Below, one piece after another: positions 36,601-49,609 of a stretch of 64,000 nt of DNA (position 1 is its first letter; each line of letters starts with the position of its first letter). The stretch lies in assembly GCA_036571765.1 (NCBI GenBank), contig BROE01000016.1:12283838-12347837 (forward strand), given 5' to 3'. The notes below the pieces were generated by a model. The model searched no databases and had not been told where the DNA came from. It was given only the letters and a program-made list of their open reading frames with translations. Both the position numbers and the translations under genes were made by a program. Origin of the DNA: Plecoglossus altivelis (lineage: Eukaryota > Chordata > Actinopteri > Osmeriformes > Plecoglossidae).

Positions 36601-39600
36601 TGATCTGTGGACATGCTACCATGACCCTGTTTTTGTATTGATGACCCTCTCATGCCCTCTGACCTTAGAATCCTTAACCTGATTGGTAATTGCCAGTGAT
36701 CGCCTTCACATCCTTGAGGATGCTGTGTTAGCAGTCGCTTTAGCTGGCTCTCTTCCTTGCATTAGTCCAATCATTTTCATCAGCATCCATTGCTTTTGAG
36801 AAGGACCAGACCAATAAATCTCATTTGATACATGGTGCTATTTGATTTAAGCCCTTATTACATTATATGATTTAGTTAAGCTTGTGTCTTGGGTTGCTCA
36901 CAGTTATATTATAAATCTTCTCAATTTTCCACTCTTGCTGTCACTAAGTTTCTTTTAGTGTAATTGAAAACACCACAGGCATACAGTTATTTCCAAGAGT
37001 GTTTACCGTTTCTGTTTTATTTAACTTGTGTAGCTTAGTCTATATATTTAACACTGGATAATTTTCTAAAGTAGGGCATTATAGCAAAAACTGAAATATT
37101 GAAAATGTCACTTTCTGTAAGTCCTGCTACTGTTTTACTGATGATTTCTAGATCCAGGTCTTGCCTGTTCTGCCCTGGGGTCAGTAAGTCCAGAACATCC
37201 ATATGTTGAACCTGATCACGCAGACACACTAGCAACTTAATGCGATTCCACTTTTTGCTGTTGTAAAATGGATAAGACTAGCCTTGAGCAAATACATCCA
37301 AAAAGCCTGAGTTATTCAGAGAGACTAAATGACTCCTTTGTCTCAAGGACGGACACCTTGGAGGATATTTAATTGGCTGGCTGTCCTCTAAGCCCAGCCT
37401 CAGAGTCTGGAAAGCTGTTTCTCCTCTATCTGCTGCCATACAAGAGCAACAGTAGAACATTACCTTCCCCGCTGTCTTCTCTGATCCCCTAGTCAGTAAA
37501 GGGTCACATTCCCCTTCAATGCATGGGCAGAATCTAATTTGCTTTGGTGGAAGGACAAGGAGACATTGATTGAAATTGTGTCCTCGGGGCATTTAGTGCT
37601 CTTTTTTCACGTGGGTCTCGACAAGTTATTTTCCAGTGGCCGGTGATGCATGCTGTGTTTGACCGATCATTTACAGCAATGAACAATACAAAGACTAGGC
37701 TCGTTATGCCTCTCACATTCAGACTGCAGGTCAGAGATGGGTGTTGGTAGGGCAGACAGAGGTCTTGATGTTATCCTGTCCTTACAGTTACCGTTTGACC
37801 CTTGGGACTATTGAGATTGCTATAAATGTGGTGTTTACTTATATAGTGGGACATGCAGTTAAGTGAGTTAAAAAAGAAAATTGTTGTAACCTTTTACTGT
37901 TAAGCTAGTAATACATTCAGAAGCTTAATTATAAAGGTCAGATGCTCGTGAATATGAAAGCGGTGCCTCTGTGTTTATCCTAATGCAAAATCTGGGAGAA
38001 GTTGAGCTATTTAGGAAAAGGTTAATCAGCAGCAATGATCTTTGGTTCTGTCTGATCATGCATACTTCCTCTTTGAATTCACCAAGTTTACAGCAGCAGT
38101 GATGTGTATCAGAACATTTAATGACAGTGGTCTAATGATTATGACATCAAACTCCATCTGCTGTGCTGTGTGATGCGTTGTTCAATTTTTAATGTCCAAG
38201 TCATTCCCATGTGAATTCTCAAACTGAATTTGCAGTTCCACCGAACCCCTAAGGAGAGGTTATTAGATTTCCTGATGACTGATGAACATGGTACATTGCT
38301 TTTCGACTCTTGTAATCTCTGGAAGATAATTGGATTACATTATGGGAATAATTGATTATTATGTTATGGTATGTATCATGGTTTGAGTGATCCACCTGGA
38401 GTCCTTGCAATATTCCAAGCAGAAACATTCTGTGTAGGACATCAACTTACTCAGACTGATTGTTATTGTTATTTGAATTAGGAAGAATTAATATTAGTAC
38501 TGGTAGTGGACATTAACATGATTGAGGTTTAAATGAGTGGTACTAATATGATACTTTCATACTAAATATATATTATATTCATATGATAGATTATTACGAT
38601 TGGCTTAATTTGTTTTCATTTTGTCAGTATTCATCATTCCACAGACCTCAAATGGGTAAACATCAGATGTTCTGCTCAACACTTTTATTCACTGTAAACA
38701 TTTTTATTAACGATAAGACTGAAAAGCACCATCAGGGCATGACAAAGCAATCTTGCACACTAACAATTCAAACCAGCAATGTAAGATTTCAAAACAAGGT
38801 AATCAATAATAACTTGCATCAATTGAGTCGCAGCCTTTTAGTTAATTGAATCATTGCAGAGAGCCTTAGTAATGATTCTCATAACTTTGTCATTTTTGGG
38901 AACAGAGTGATCATTGCAGCTTTCAAAGTGATTATGACAGTTTCATTTGAACTTGATACAAGAGGCAAACATTTCCCTTATTTCATGTTTGTTCAGTGTG
39001 TGCAAATGGCTTGTGAACCATAATCAAGGAAAAACATTTTTGTTTACTGAATATTTCTATGCTGTGCACAATATAAAATAATCCCTATTTTCTGTTCTTA
39101 TTAATGATTATACATGTGCAAGGGTTAGGGTAAGGGTGCTTCTAGTCTATCTCATCAATTAAAAACAATCAGCCTGACTGTTTGATTAGAACTGATATTG
39201 ATTGGTCAACTGCCAGATATTCCCCTCGCCAAGCGGTCGTTACTGGGGACAGATGCATAAAGCATTGACCTTGAAAGGGCACAGGCTTTGTTCTTCCCTC
39301 AGAACTCATTCCCAATCTCAAGACCACAACCAGCTGCCAGCCTGAACAAGGCTACTGCAGCGGTGAGGTGAGGTCGGGTATCGTTGCCAGTGAAGGACTT
39401 TTTGTGGATTTTCAATAAGGAATTCTAGGTGGGAGTTCTGATTCCAGTGTTTGTCTCCAGTTGTGTTCTCAGACAGATTCGTAAATAGGGCAGAGAAACT
39501 ACTGAGTCTAACTCCAGGACATGAGCTCATAGATGATAAATCTCGCCGGCGATGTGCATGGTGAGCTAATTGAATCCCTGTCTTTGTCCTCCTGAATGGC

Positions 39601-42600
39601 GGATAGGACGTCACACTCTGTCAGCTCAAACAGTTCTATGGCCCTGTAAATAATAACATGCAGACATGTTTTCCATATCCTCCATTCCATCCTGGGTTAG
39701 TTTCTATGCACTTTCTTTAAAAAAAATCAGTTCCATCTCCAGTATGACTGTAATAACACAGTCCACTAAAGTCCACAGGACTTCAAAGCTTTCGAAGAAC
39801 CCCCCCCCCCCCTTTGCTCATCTCCTTAACCTGAAATCAATAAACAAATTTAATTAGACTTTTGCAGCCATTGCCCTTCACATGGTTGTAAGAGGTCACA
39901 GTCATGATCAAATCTGTCACTGTATATGAGTAACGTTAAACATTTCTTATGTTCAGTTATCGAAGTGCTGCATTTAGGAGAAGTCATGAGTCATTCAGGA
40001 AAGACCTTCATGGAATCGCAGAGCAAAGACTGGAATTGCTTAGAGTCGTGCTTAATCCATCCGATTAATTAGTTTAGATATAAACTGCTTACCCGTCTGT
40101 TGGCTTGAGTCCTGGAAATAAATTGAATTTTGAATTATACAAATGAATTGTATAGCATACGATTCACTGTGGCAAGCTTGAAGCTAAAGTCAGCCCTCAG
40201 TTGTAATACAACCGGTACCACATATTTACAGTGTCACCCTAGATCCTAGTCCAGATACAGTGGTCATTTACCCTCTGCTAAAGCTTTGAGTTAACATGAA
40301 CGCATGTTAAGAATGTTCAGAGGTAATACTAGCACTGGGTCCAAATGATTTAAGACCTTAATACAGTTTGTGGGAAATGGCATTTAGTCATCATTGTTTT
40401 ATCATACTGACAGTATCATATGTCCTGAACTGGATCTTTTCCTGGTGGTCTGCCTCATCTCCTTGATTTGGTGATAGAAATATGTCTCCCTCTGATGGTC
40501 ACTGAATGCGGCTGGCAGCAAACACGATGAGAGTTGATAGTAAAGCAACTAAGCAGCTTATGAAGGTAACATCTTGTTTTACATTTACGTTTTCTGATGG
40601 ATTTACTAAAGACCTTGCAAGATATTTATATTTACAGTTTCAAACTAAGATATATCTAGAGATGTTGTTTTGTTTCCATGCAAGGCATCTTTAGTTATCT
40701 GAGCAGTGTTCTGTATCTTGATCCATTGGTCCATAACTATCTTTATGCAAGATTTAGGAAGTGTATACTGTTCACCTATCTCATTTGAGACAATGAAATA
40801 GAATCCATTTGCCTGAATGGAATTTTGAATGGATTTAGCAAGGTAACTTAGATGTTTGTTTTTTTTATCTCAGAAAGGTTTTAATAAAGGGGCTTCTACA
40901 TACTTTCCTGCCTGTTTATCCTTCAGGAAGACAGGTCACATTTTATCCATCCATCCAACCTCCTGTCAGCCCTGAGCAACTAAATTAAATCAATTTCTGA
41001 AACCAGAGCCGGGGCTTCAACTGCACCAACAGAAATAGAAAATCTAGTTTCACTGTCTGCTAATAACATTAGTACGTTCCCTAAATGGCCAACCACCGAC
41101 GACGAACAGGAACACAACAGGGATATAATTACGACACTCGCATCTCCATTTTCCTGTAAAACATGCAGCCCACTGTTGTGCTTTATAGATTAGCTCCAAC
41201 CCTCCTGACCCCAGCAGGTAATGATTCATCCTTCACAGTATCATGTTTTACCTTGTAATTAAGCATCCCAAGGTGAACTCAAGGAGAAATGGAAACCACA
41301 TCTCATTGACCATATGAGAAATTCATTAAAAGTGCTGTGTTGGTGTCATTTGAGACCCTTTTCAATTTCCGTGGATTGACAAGTGTCATATATTTCAATA
41401 AACCAAATCCTAAACCTGTTGTTTGTTATACGTAAGTAATTGGAATCCTGTCACCTGATTGAATCTCTGGTATTGTCATTTGACAGGCATAATTAGAAAA
41501 TCCAAATAGAGCCTTTGGATAATAGATAAGCACACTGTCGGTCAGATCAGCGTAATGTCACAATGAGAGCTGCAAGCAAGACTGAAACAGCCATTAGAAG
41601 TATGGATGGTGCGATGTGAATGACATCAGGATGTGTGAGCGGAGACAAAGGAGGCGTTGTTATGCGAGGCAACAATGTTCAAATCGGATTTGTTTCCTTC
41701 ATAAGACAGCCTCCACAGCCTCCAGCCTCTACAGAGGAAAAAGCAATGCAAAAAGCATTGTACCATTGTATAGTTACTACAGTCTGCACGATGTCCTACT
41801 GTAGCTCCGTTCTTGAATAGTTCCAGAGATCTTTAGTGCAAACTACATTTAGTTATTTGAAATACCATTTGTTTAACCTGTGTACTTCTCTTCACAGGAT
41901 CTGCTGGTCTATACTTCCCACAGAATGGGTATTCTGAAACCATTTACATAGGGCAGGCTGCAGGGACACCTGTGCTGCAGGTCCACTCCATGCTGGAAAG
42001 TGACTCAGAGAGTCCCCACTTCCACTTGTGCAGGAACTACCCCATGAAGCCTCAATACTACATCACATGGTTCCACATGGATGAGACCACTGGCATTCTG
42101 TCCATGAACAAAACCCTGGAATGGAATGATTTTGACTCTCATTGTAAGTTAAAAACTGAATGTTTTAAGGTTCTTCCTTAATGGATTGTGGGCCATTTTG
42201 TGCGTGTCATTGTGTGACTTTGTAGACTACTCGACATCCTTGCCCATGCTGTCTTTCAGTTGTTCATTTAATTGCTTAGTGTTTCTGTACTATTAACAAG
42301 TCACTAATAAAATATGATATATACGCTAGAATTCATAGGCTGATTTACCTTTGGCTTACACATAATGCTGTTGGGTTAAGGTGATATTTCATTTTCAGAA
42401 ATCTGCATTCTGGGCAGCAATGTAATTGAATAGAGTAGGAAGTGCTTTGTCATCAAGAAAAACACTGTGTGAGATTAAAATTGGGCTTTTGGTCTTGTTA
42501 TGGCTGTGTGTCTCATCAGATAAAAGCTCAGTGTCAGTGAGGAAACTGACCCTGAGTGTCATAGCAACCCCCGAACGTGCCCAGTCTTGTTATCGTCAGT

Positions 42601-45600
42601 CCCCTGTCCGGATCATCCTGACCTTTGTCAACGCCACAGTGCCCCGCTGTGGCCAAACCAAGATGGAGAAGCTGTGCTTCCCTGACCATGACCTAAACCT
42701 ACACATCAAAGAGAACAGATTCCCAGGGGCACTTCTTCAGCTCAGGCCCCTTTCCAGGCTCAACATCTGCCCCAACTACACCATCACCTACAGCGTTGAA
42801 TCAGGTCATCCAGTACTTCTATCTACACTGCATACGGGTCGTTATTCATCTTGTTGTCACAATGCTAATTCTCAGGTTTGCTTTCCTCTCCTTTTTGGGC
42901 CGCAGAGGTCCCAGCACCCTTTGCCGTTAATGAGAACACCACTGAGTTGGTGGTGACCGCTCCGTTGGACCGCGAGGAGAGGGAGATGTATCACCTGATG
43001 CTCGTCTGCGTAGTCCAGACTGAGGAGACCCTTAGCAAGCATTTTGTTCCGCTTCAGGTCAGCGTCTACGATGAGGATGACAACGCACCCTATGTAAATG
43101 GCACGGACACGGATGAAATTGTGATCCAGTTCAATCGCATGGAGGTGAGTTTGGATATGGCACGTGGTAACGTTTAAGAAACACCCTAATTCAAATAGTT
43201 TCACTTATATACGTCTTTAAATGTTTCCTTTTTCACTTTTTTTCACAGGGAGGAGTTTTCGGCAACTTGTCTGTATATGATCGAGACACAACGGCTAGTT
43301 ACCCCAAAGACCAGACTCAGAATAGGTTGGTTGGGAATATGCTGACCAATGACATATGGATCAGAGATACATTCACTGTTGAACATACCTTCAGAGAAGA
43401 GAAGAGCATTTTTGGCAATGTTCGAGGGACCGTTCATGAGTACAGTGAGTTCCAAATTAATTCCACAGTGACACGATGTGATAAAATGATATAAAATGTG
43501 TATTATTGTGATATTAAGTAAACCACACTTGCTCCTTTTTCTGTGGGTATCCAGGGCTTAAACTCAGTCAGAGCTTGTCCGTGACAGAGAATCGTACCTT
43601 CCAGCTTCATTATCTGGTCAATGACACCACCTACCCTGGTCCTGAGGGAACAGTGATGCTGCACTACAACATCACCATCTTACCTGTTCCAATCCGCTTC
43701 ACCAATGTCACCTATCTTTTCCCACTGACACGCAGATCCTCTGTTTATGCCCAGGTATCTGATATTTAGGCTGTAAAAATATATTCGGGGCTATAAAATG
43801 TTTTTGGGGTTTCTTTTTCACAATTAGGGTAGCCACCTCAAAAATAATTAGAATTTTCCAAGAGTCATTCACATTTTCTTTATCAATCCTTTCCGCGTGA
43901 TCTTTCCTCTTTCTCTAACAATTCATGTTTCGTCTCTTTTCAGGTTGGCAGAGTGTGTGTGGACAACTGCCTGAAGTTTCATGGCATCAACGTCACATAC
44001 CGGCTAGAGATAGCCGAGAAGAATGTTTCTGCTGACACGCAGGCCTGTTATGCTGCCATTAGCATAGCCCAGAGTTTGAGGGACATGTCGGGAGTGCTGT
44101 ATGTGAATGACTCTGAGGCACTGCGCAGACCAGAGTGCCAGGACCTGCAATATGCTGTGGTTGCCCAGGAGCAGCCAAACCAACTGCAGGCCAGCACTCA
44201 GATACTTATAGTACTCGATGGAGAAGGTACGTGCATAGGGTGGCAATAATAAAGACTGCAGCATTTGTGAGTTGCCAATTAGATTAGATTAGATTACACT
44301 TGAAGGATGAAAATAACCTTCTATATATGTTTTTGGTTCCCGTGTTTGTTAGTTTTTTTACATTTTATACGATCGTTGACAGCCACAATATGGTGATTCA
44401 CAGTGTACACACATTCCCTGTACAGTCTGTAATGAGTTTTGTATTTTATAACAGACAGGCAGACTCTGAAGGACCAGCGCACAATGTCTTGTGCAGAAGG
44501 AAGACAGCGAGGGGAGTGCGAGGCAATCAGAGGGCTGGGCGCCACCACAGGGAGGTGCCAGTGGAGACAGGGCACGGAAAAAGGTAGATCATAAGTGGTT
44601 CGAGAAAAGTGCCTGATAGCTTTTCCAGTAGTTAACGTCAATAACGGAATCAAATAATTTTCTCTGTACCTCAGGAATATCAAAGAGTTATTCCACCTGC
44701 TCTCCAGACCTTCGTAGCTGTCCTGATGGCTTCTGTGATGCTATTGAGAGCAAGGACATGTTGATATGTCCACAGGACTGCACTGGTAAGAAATAACTGA
44801 ATTTCATGTATGCTTGTCTTATCTTATTACTTTTAGTAAGATAAGTATCTCTTGTTTGTGCCAATATACATCTTTAGTAAATTCAAGAAGAAAATAATAT
44901 TAACTATGAATTTGAATTCTGTGCATATTTGATGTCTTCCCAAAGGTGAACCTGTAATCGGAGGTCATGAGAAAGGCTTGATGTTTGGCATCAAAGCAGG
45001 CTATGGAACCTGCTACTGCTACTCTGAGAATTGTTATTGTGAGAAAGACGACATTGAGGGCAAGTTCACCACGTTTAAACCCTGTCTTCTTTTACAGTCC
45101 GTGCAGCGCGTCCCAAAACGTCTTTCCTAATACGTCTCTCTCTGCCTCGTCTTTCTCAGAGGCCATATGTGATGATATGTGCAAGACCATCATCGCCACT
45201 GCGGTGCTGCTCTCCTTCATAGTCTCCATCCTCCTCTCCTCCTACTTCATCCATCGTTACCACAAGAACTCTCCTAAGCCGCCTATAGCTTCAGCTGAGA
45301 TGACCTTCCGTCGGCCGGCCCAGTCTTACCCTATCAGTTACTCTGCTAACAATGTACGACGCGGCTCTCTGGACTCCATGGAGAACCAAGTGGCTATCGA
45401 CACCTTCAAAATACCTGTAAGCTTTAAACAAATGGGTCGGTTCTAAAATTTGGTGGAAAATACAAGGAACAAGAACTAGGCTCTAATAGTGTTTCTCTAT
45501 TGTTTCAACAGGAGGATCCCAAGTGGGAATTCCCTCGTAAAAACCTGGTGCTGGGTAAAACCTTAGGAGAGGGGGAGTTTGGGAAAGTTGTCAAGGCGAC

Positions 45601-48600
45601 TGCTTTCCGTCTCAAAGGAAAGGCAGGTTACACCACAGTGGCTGTGAAAATGCTTAAAGGTAAGATGAAGCAGACATACTGCAGACAGACTGGGAAGTAA
45701 TAATATGGCTACCTTTTGTACACTGAGTACATTTGCAACTTCACATGCTGCAATACCTTATATTCATCACTGTTTGCAAAACAATTTCTGTAATCACTGT
45801 GTATTTCCACGTATATTTCTCAATCCTTCCCATTTTTCACAGAACATGCCTCACATAGCGAGCTCCGTGATCTGCTGTCAGAATTCACTTTACTGAAGCA
45901 AGTAAACCATCCACACGTCATAAAGATGTATGGAGCCTGCAGTCAGGATGGTAAGGCATAATTTTCCACCTCATTTGACTACCTGCATGTTTTTCATCTG
46001 CATGTCTTCTGAATAGCTGTGATTCCCCACCCAGGACCACTGTACCTGATTGTGGAGTATGCAAAGTATGGATCGCTACGCAACTTCCTCCGTGAGAGTA
46101 GAAAGGTCGGGCCCAGCTACATGAGCGGTGATGCCAACCGCAACTCAAGCTACCTGGAGAACCCAGACGAGAGGGCACTTACCATGGGAGACCTGATCTC
46201 CTTCGCCTGGCAGATCTCCAGGGGTATGCAGTACTTGGCGGAGATGAAGGTATAGTCACTGGCTTAATTGGAAATTACCCTGAGAATCTTTTGGCTCAAA
46301 AAAATGTAATTAAGTACTGCTGTCCTACAGCTTGTACACAGGGACCTTGCTGCAAGAAACGTCTTGGTTGCAGAAGGGCGCAAGATGAAGATTTCTGACT
46401 TTGGCTTGTCTCGAGATGTCTATGAAGAAGACTCATATGTAAAGAGGAGCAAGGTAAGGCCAAAATGTTCAGAAAGCCATTCTGAAATTGGAACAGTAGT
46501 CTATGTACTGAGAACTAAATAAGCTGAATTGTTCTACTGTTTTTTTTAGGGTCGAATCCCAGTAAAATGGATGGCAATAGAGTCCTTGTTTGATCACATT
46601 TACACAACACAAAGTGATGTGTGAGTAGTTTGTACCGTCCACTTAAACTTGAACCGAATACCTTATCCCTAACCTTTACCATGAAAGTCATACTGATATG
46701 AGTTCCTTTACCTCCTCCCAGCTGGTCCTTTGGTGTGCTGCTGTGGGAGATAGTAACACTGGGAGGAAACCCTTACCCAGGTATCGCCCCTGAACGCCTC
46801 TTTAACCTCCTCAAAACGGGCTACAGGATGGAGAAACCAGAGAACTGCACAGAAGAAATGTACGTTTATTTTTTTCTAAATATTTGTAGCTTGCATTCCT
46901 GTTTATACTAATTTCATTGAAAATCTGAACAGTACAATATTTGAAAGGTACGATAATGATTATAAATTCCAACCTCAACTACTGGCCTTGTGTCTCTCCA
47001 GGTATAATCTGATGCTCCGATGCTGGAAACAAGAGTCAGACAAGAGGCCAACGTTTTCAGACATCAGCAAAGAACTTGAAAAGATGATGGTGAAAAGCCG
47101 GGTAGGTTCAAACAAAACAATTTAATTGGTCTTGTTTTGTCCTCAATAGTAATTCACTAATTATACAGCACTTACAGGCTCATATTCTTAATTACGTACA
47201 CACTCATACTCTGTGTGTCCAACAACATTCTCATGTTCCCATGCCCATAGACTGCACACACACATAATTAGCAAGAATGGGCTTGTGTTGCGGTGTTGGT
47301 TTTGAGGCCAATTGCAGTACTGAATAGAATTAGAAATCCAGTCAAAGCTATCTCTTGTGGTTATCTTTGTCTGTACTTGCTACACCTCTTTCTTTGTCTG
47401 GTGATTAGCTTAATCAGATGTTGATCTCCTGTTGCCAGGATTACCTGGACCTGGCAGCATCAACGCCTGCTGATGCCCTGCTGTACGACGATGCCCTCTC
47501 TGAAGAGGACACGCCTCTAGTGGACTGTAATAACGCCCCTCTCCCTCGAACCCTTCCCTCCACATGGATTGAAAACAAGCTATATGGTAGAATTTCCCAT
47601 GCATTTACTAGATTTTAGAGACAGGACACAAAAGCTCTCTTTTTGGCAAGTTGTGATTGGCTTTCCTTAAACAAAATGTGTGTGTCTGTGATCTAGGCAT
47701 GCTTCTTTGACATCTGAAAAGCTCACATTTCTTAGAAAATTAGTGAACCAGTGAAAAAGAGGATCTTGTGTCTGATTTTATTATGGACCTGCTTCTTATG
47801 TACAGTACTGAAAGCTGACTGAAAAAACAGTAGATCTGTCGATATAAAACATTCCCGTAGTTATATTTTATTCTATTTAGCTAGTTCAATAACTCATTTA
47901 TTGGAATTCACTTTTCAATACACATTAAAACATTCACAACGTTTTACTTTTAAACAATGCAACATATGAAACAGGTCCTTGCTGAATAAATTACTATTCA
48001 TGATTTGGTTTGGTTTCCAAACTGTCTTCCTTACCTGAATTTGATGTGAAATGATATGATTCCTCATATGATTGAACAGAGAAACAGTAAGGCTTTTGAA
48101 TCAAACTCTCTGGTAATATTGATAACAGAGAGATTCAACATTGTAAATGTGTTCCCCCTGGGCCTTCCTACCAGATATTCCAGCTCTTGAGCTCTTGATA
48201 ACTTCATAAAACGTATTTAGCAATAAGATGACTGTCAGTAAGGTAGTTAATTCCCAGGTAAAAAACTGTGACATATTGTCCGTGTTGTTTATTATTTGAT
48301 GCAATCTACATCTGCTTTAACAACATTGCTGGTGCATAAGCCAAGGATACCATTGACAGATCACAACATACAGTCATGTACCAGGTGTTGTTATGTTTTT
48401 TTAATTTTATATGACACATCATAGTTCATATAATTTTCATAGCAGGAACAATCAGCATCTTTCTCATCTGCAAAAGGGACTGATCATCGCCACTTACAAT
48501 CTTCCATTAGTATCATATTAGTCTGGAGTTCCAGTATAAAATTGTCTTTTGGCAAACATGACCAAAACAGAGTTTCTTTTGAGAGCCTTACTGTCTGCAC

Positions 48601-48808
48601 TCTACATTTCATTTACTCCGTGCAGAAAAATGATATGTTCTCATTTTTAGGCATGTCATACCCGAACTGGCCTGAGAAGAGCCCGGTACCACTCAACAGA
48701 CTTGATGCCACTAACCCAGTCTTTACAAGATATGCCAATGATAGTGTTTATGCAAACTGGATGGCGTTGCCCTCACCCGCAAAAATTGTGGACAAGCTTG
48801 ATAGTTAA
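33676..48808 (+). CDS. ret: Receptor tyrosine kinase RET, long isoform (RET51)
   Basis: Signalling receptor for GDNF-family ligand/GFRalpha complexes, needed for enteric neuron and kidney development. Exons: 33676-33739, 41898-42143, 42520-42804, 42906-43144, 43249-43444, 43555-43754, 43944-44226, 44455-44583, 44675-44785, 44946-45059, 45160-45416, 45512-45659, 45843-45950, 46035-46249, 46331-46453, 46550-46620, 46722-46859, 47002-47101, 47439-47586, 48651-48808. All phases join to 1110 aa (human 1114). Domains: signal peptide (1-21), cadherin-like ectodomain with VYDEDDNAP, six juxtamembrane cysteines (607, 609, 614, 616, 626, 630), membrane helix (about 632-653), kinase with GEGEFGKV, Lys754, HRDLAARN (Asp870), DFG (888-890), Tyr901 and Met914, then docking Tyr1011 and Tyr1058. 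ATG 33676 has A at -3 and G at +4. Intron 10 uses a GC donor. The intron 3 donor (GTCATC) is weak. Confidence 0.97.
33740..41897 (+). other. ret: ret intron 1 (8.2 kb)
   Basis: Largest intron in the window, with no coding exon recognised. In mammals RET intron 1 carries enhancers bearing on Hirschsprung disease (established knowledge). Equivalent fish elements could lie here but cannot be picked out without alignment. It contains a 13-nt poly(C) run (39800-39812) and a short TTAGGG-like stretch near 39123. Confidence 0.7.
45060..45159 (+). other. ret: GC-AG intron 10 of ret
   Basis: Exon 10 ends ATT GAG G, followed by GCAAGT instead of GTRAGT. The acceptor is CTTTCTCAG before 45160. The phase-1 join gives DIE-EAICDD, matching the family and the human intron position between the two halves of the cysteine cluster. 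No GT donor nearby preserves the frame. Confidence 0.85.
47439..47618 (+). CDS. ret: RET9 alternative terminal exon
   Basis: If the donor at 47587 is not used, exon 19 reads through to TAG at 47616-47618. It then encodes the tail GRISHAFTRF directly after NKLY, as in the vertebrate RET9 isoform. The resulting protein is 1068 aa (human 1072). A poly(A) hexamer at 47985 in intron 19 could end this transcript. RET9 and RET51 bind different adaptor sets through the residues around Tyr1058 and the RET51-specific tail (DSVYANWM). Confidence 0.92.
   Translation, partial: DYLDLAASTPADALLYDDALSEEDTPLVDCNNAPLPRTLPSTWIENKLYGRISHAFTRF
47985..47990 (+). terminator. ret: Poly(A) signal candidate for RET9 transcripts
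   Basis: AATAAA in intron 19, about 370 nt after the RET9 stop codon. Confidence 0.4.
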
Positions 48809-48954
48809 AAGCAAATCAACATTGTAGAAAAAAATCCTCATTTGGGTAGATGTGTATATTTATATAAAAACTGTACATACACAATCTGATGCTAAAGTTG
48901 GTTCCCTTTTATTTCTGTTGCACGGGTAATTCAAATCCAAGAAAACTGGGGGAT

Positions 48955-48960
48955 AATAAA
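48955..48960 (+). terminator. ret: Proximal poly(A) signal, ret
   Basis: AATAAA about 150 nt after the RET51 stop. Confidence 0.4.
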
Positions 48961-49583
48961 GTCTTTTTGCTGCAAAATGGCTATACAGCATCGACCATGC
49001 TTCAAGCAGATGTTTGGTATGTTGATCATTACCTCAAGGTCATGTTGGCCAAATTGTATCATTGCATGACTATATACTGTACCAGGTTGTATGTCAATGT
49101 GATTGTCTTTCAAGTGCCTGTGCTGCTTCTAATACCCTCCAATTATTAGTATACGACTGTGAAGATCTTGTACCATCCTTGGAATTAAAGGGGACATCTT
49201 TACCATCACCAGTCGTAGACCTCTGGAGATGATTGACAAGGAGACAACATTGAGTTTAAACATCTGAGTATCTGTAAAGTTTCTACTTAATATAATATTG
49301 TTCTTTAAAATGTAAACAGTGCTTTTGTTGTGGTACCCAACAGTTCCAAATATACTTGCCAAAGAAAATAAGACAACCATGTTGAATTTAATTAATTTTA
49401 ACACAACAATATCAAATAGTGTTACTGAACGAAGGACATATTACTAAACGTAAAATGTGGCATGTCCAGTGTAAAACTGCAGTTCACCTTATAATTCAAT
49501 GTAATGGCAATCTTTGTGCAAAAATGATAGTGCAGCAAATACATTTGTGTTAATAACTGTTATTATATGATTTTCTTGCAGTC

Positions 49584-49589
49584 AATAAA
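49584..49589 (+). terminator. ret: Distal poly(A) signal, ret
   Basis: AATAAA about 780 nt after the RET51 stop, with T/G-rich sequence downstream. Confidence 0.5.
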
Positions 49590-49609
49590 CAATGAAATAT
49601 ATTCAGTCT

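Noticed and set aside
39121..39138. Interstitial telomere-like GGTTAGGGTAAGGG
   Set aside because: Only about two imperfect units. Chance is sufficient.
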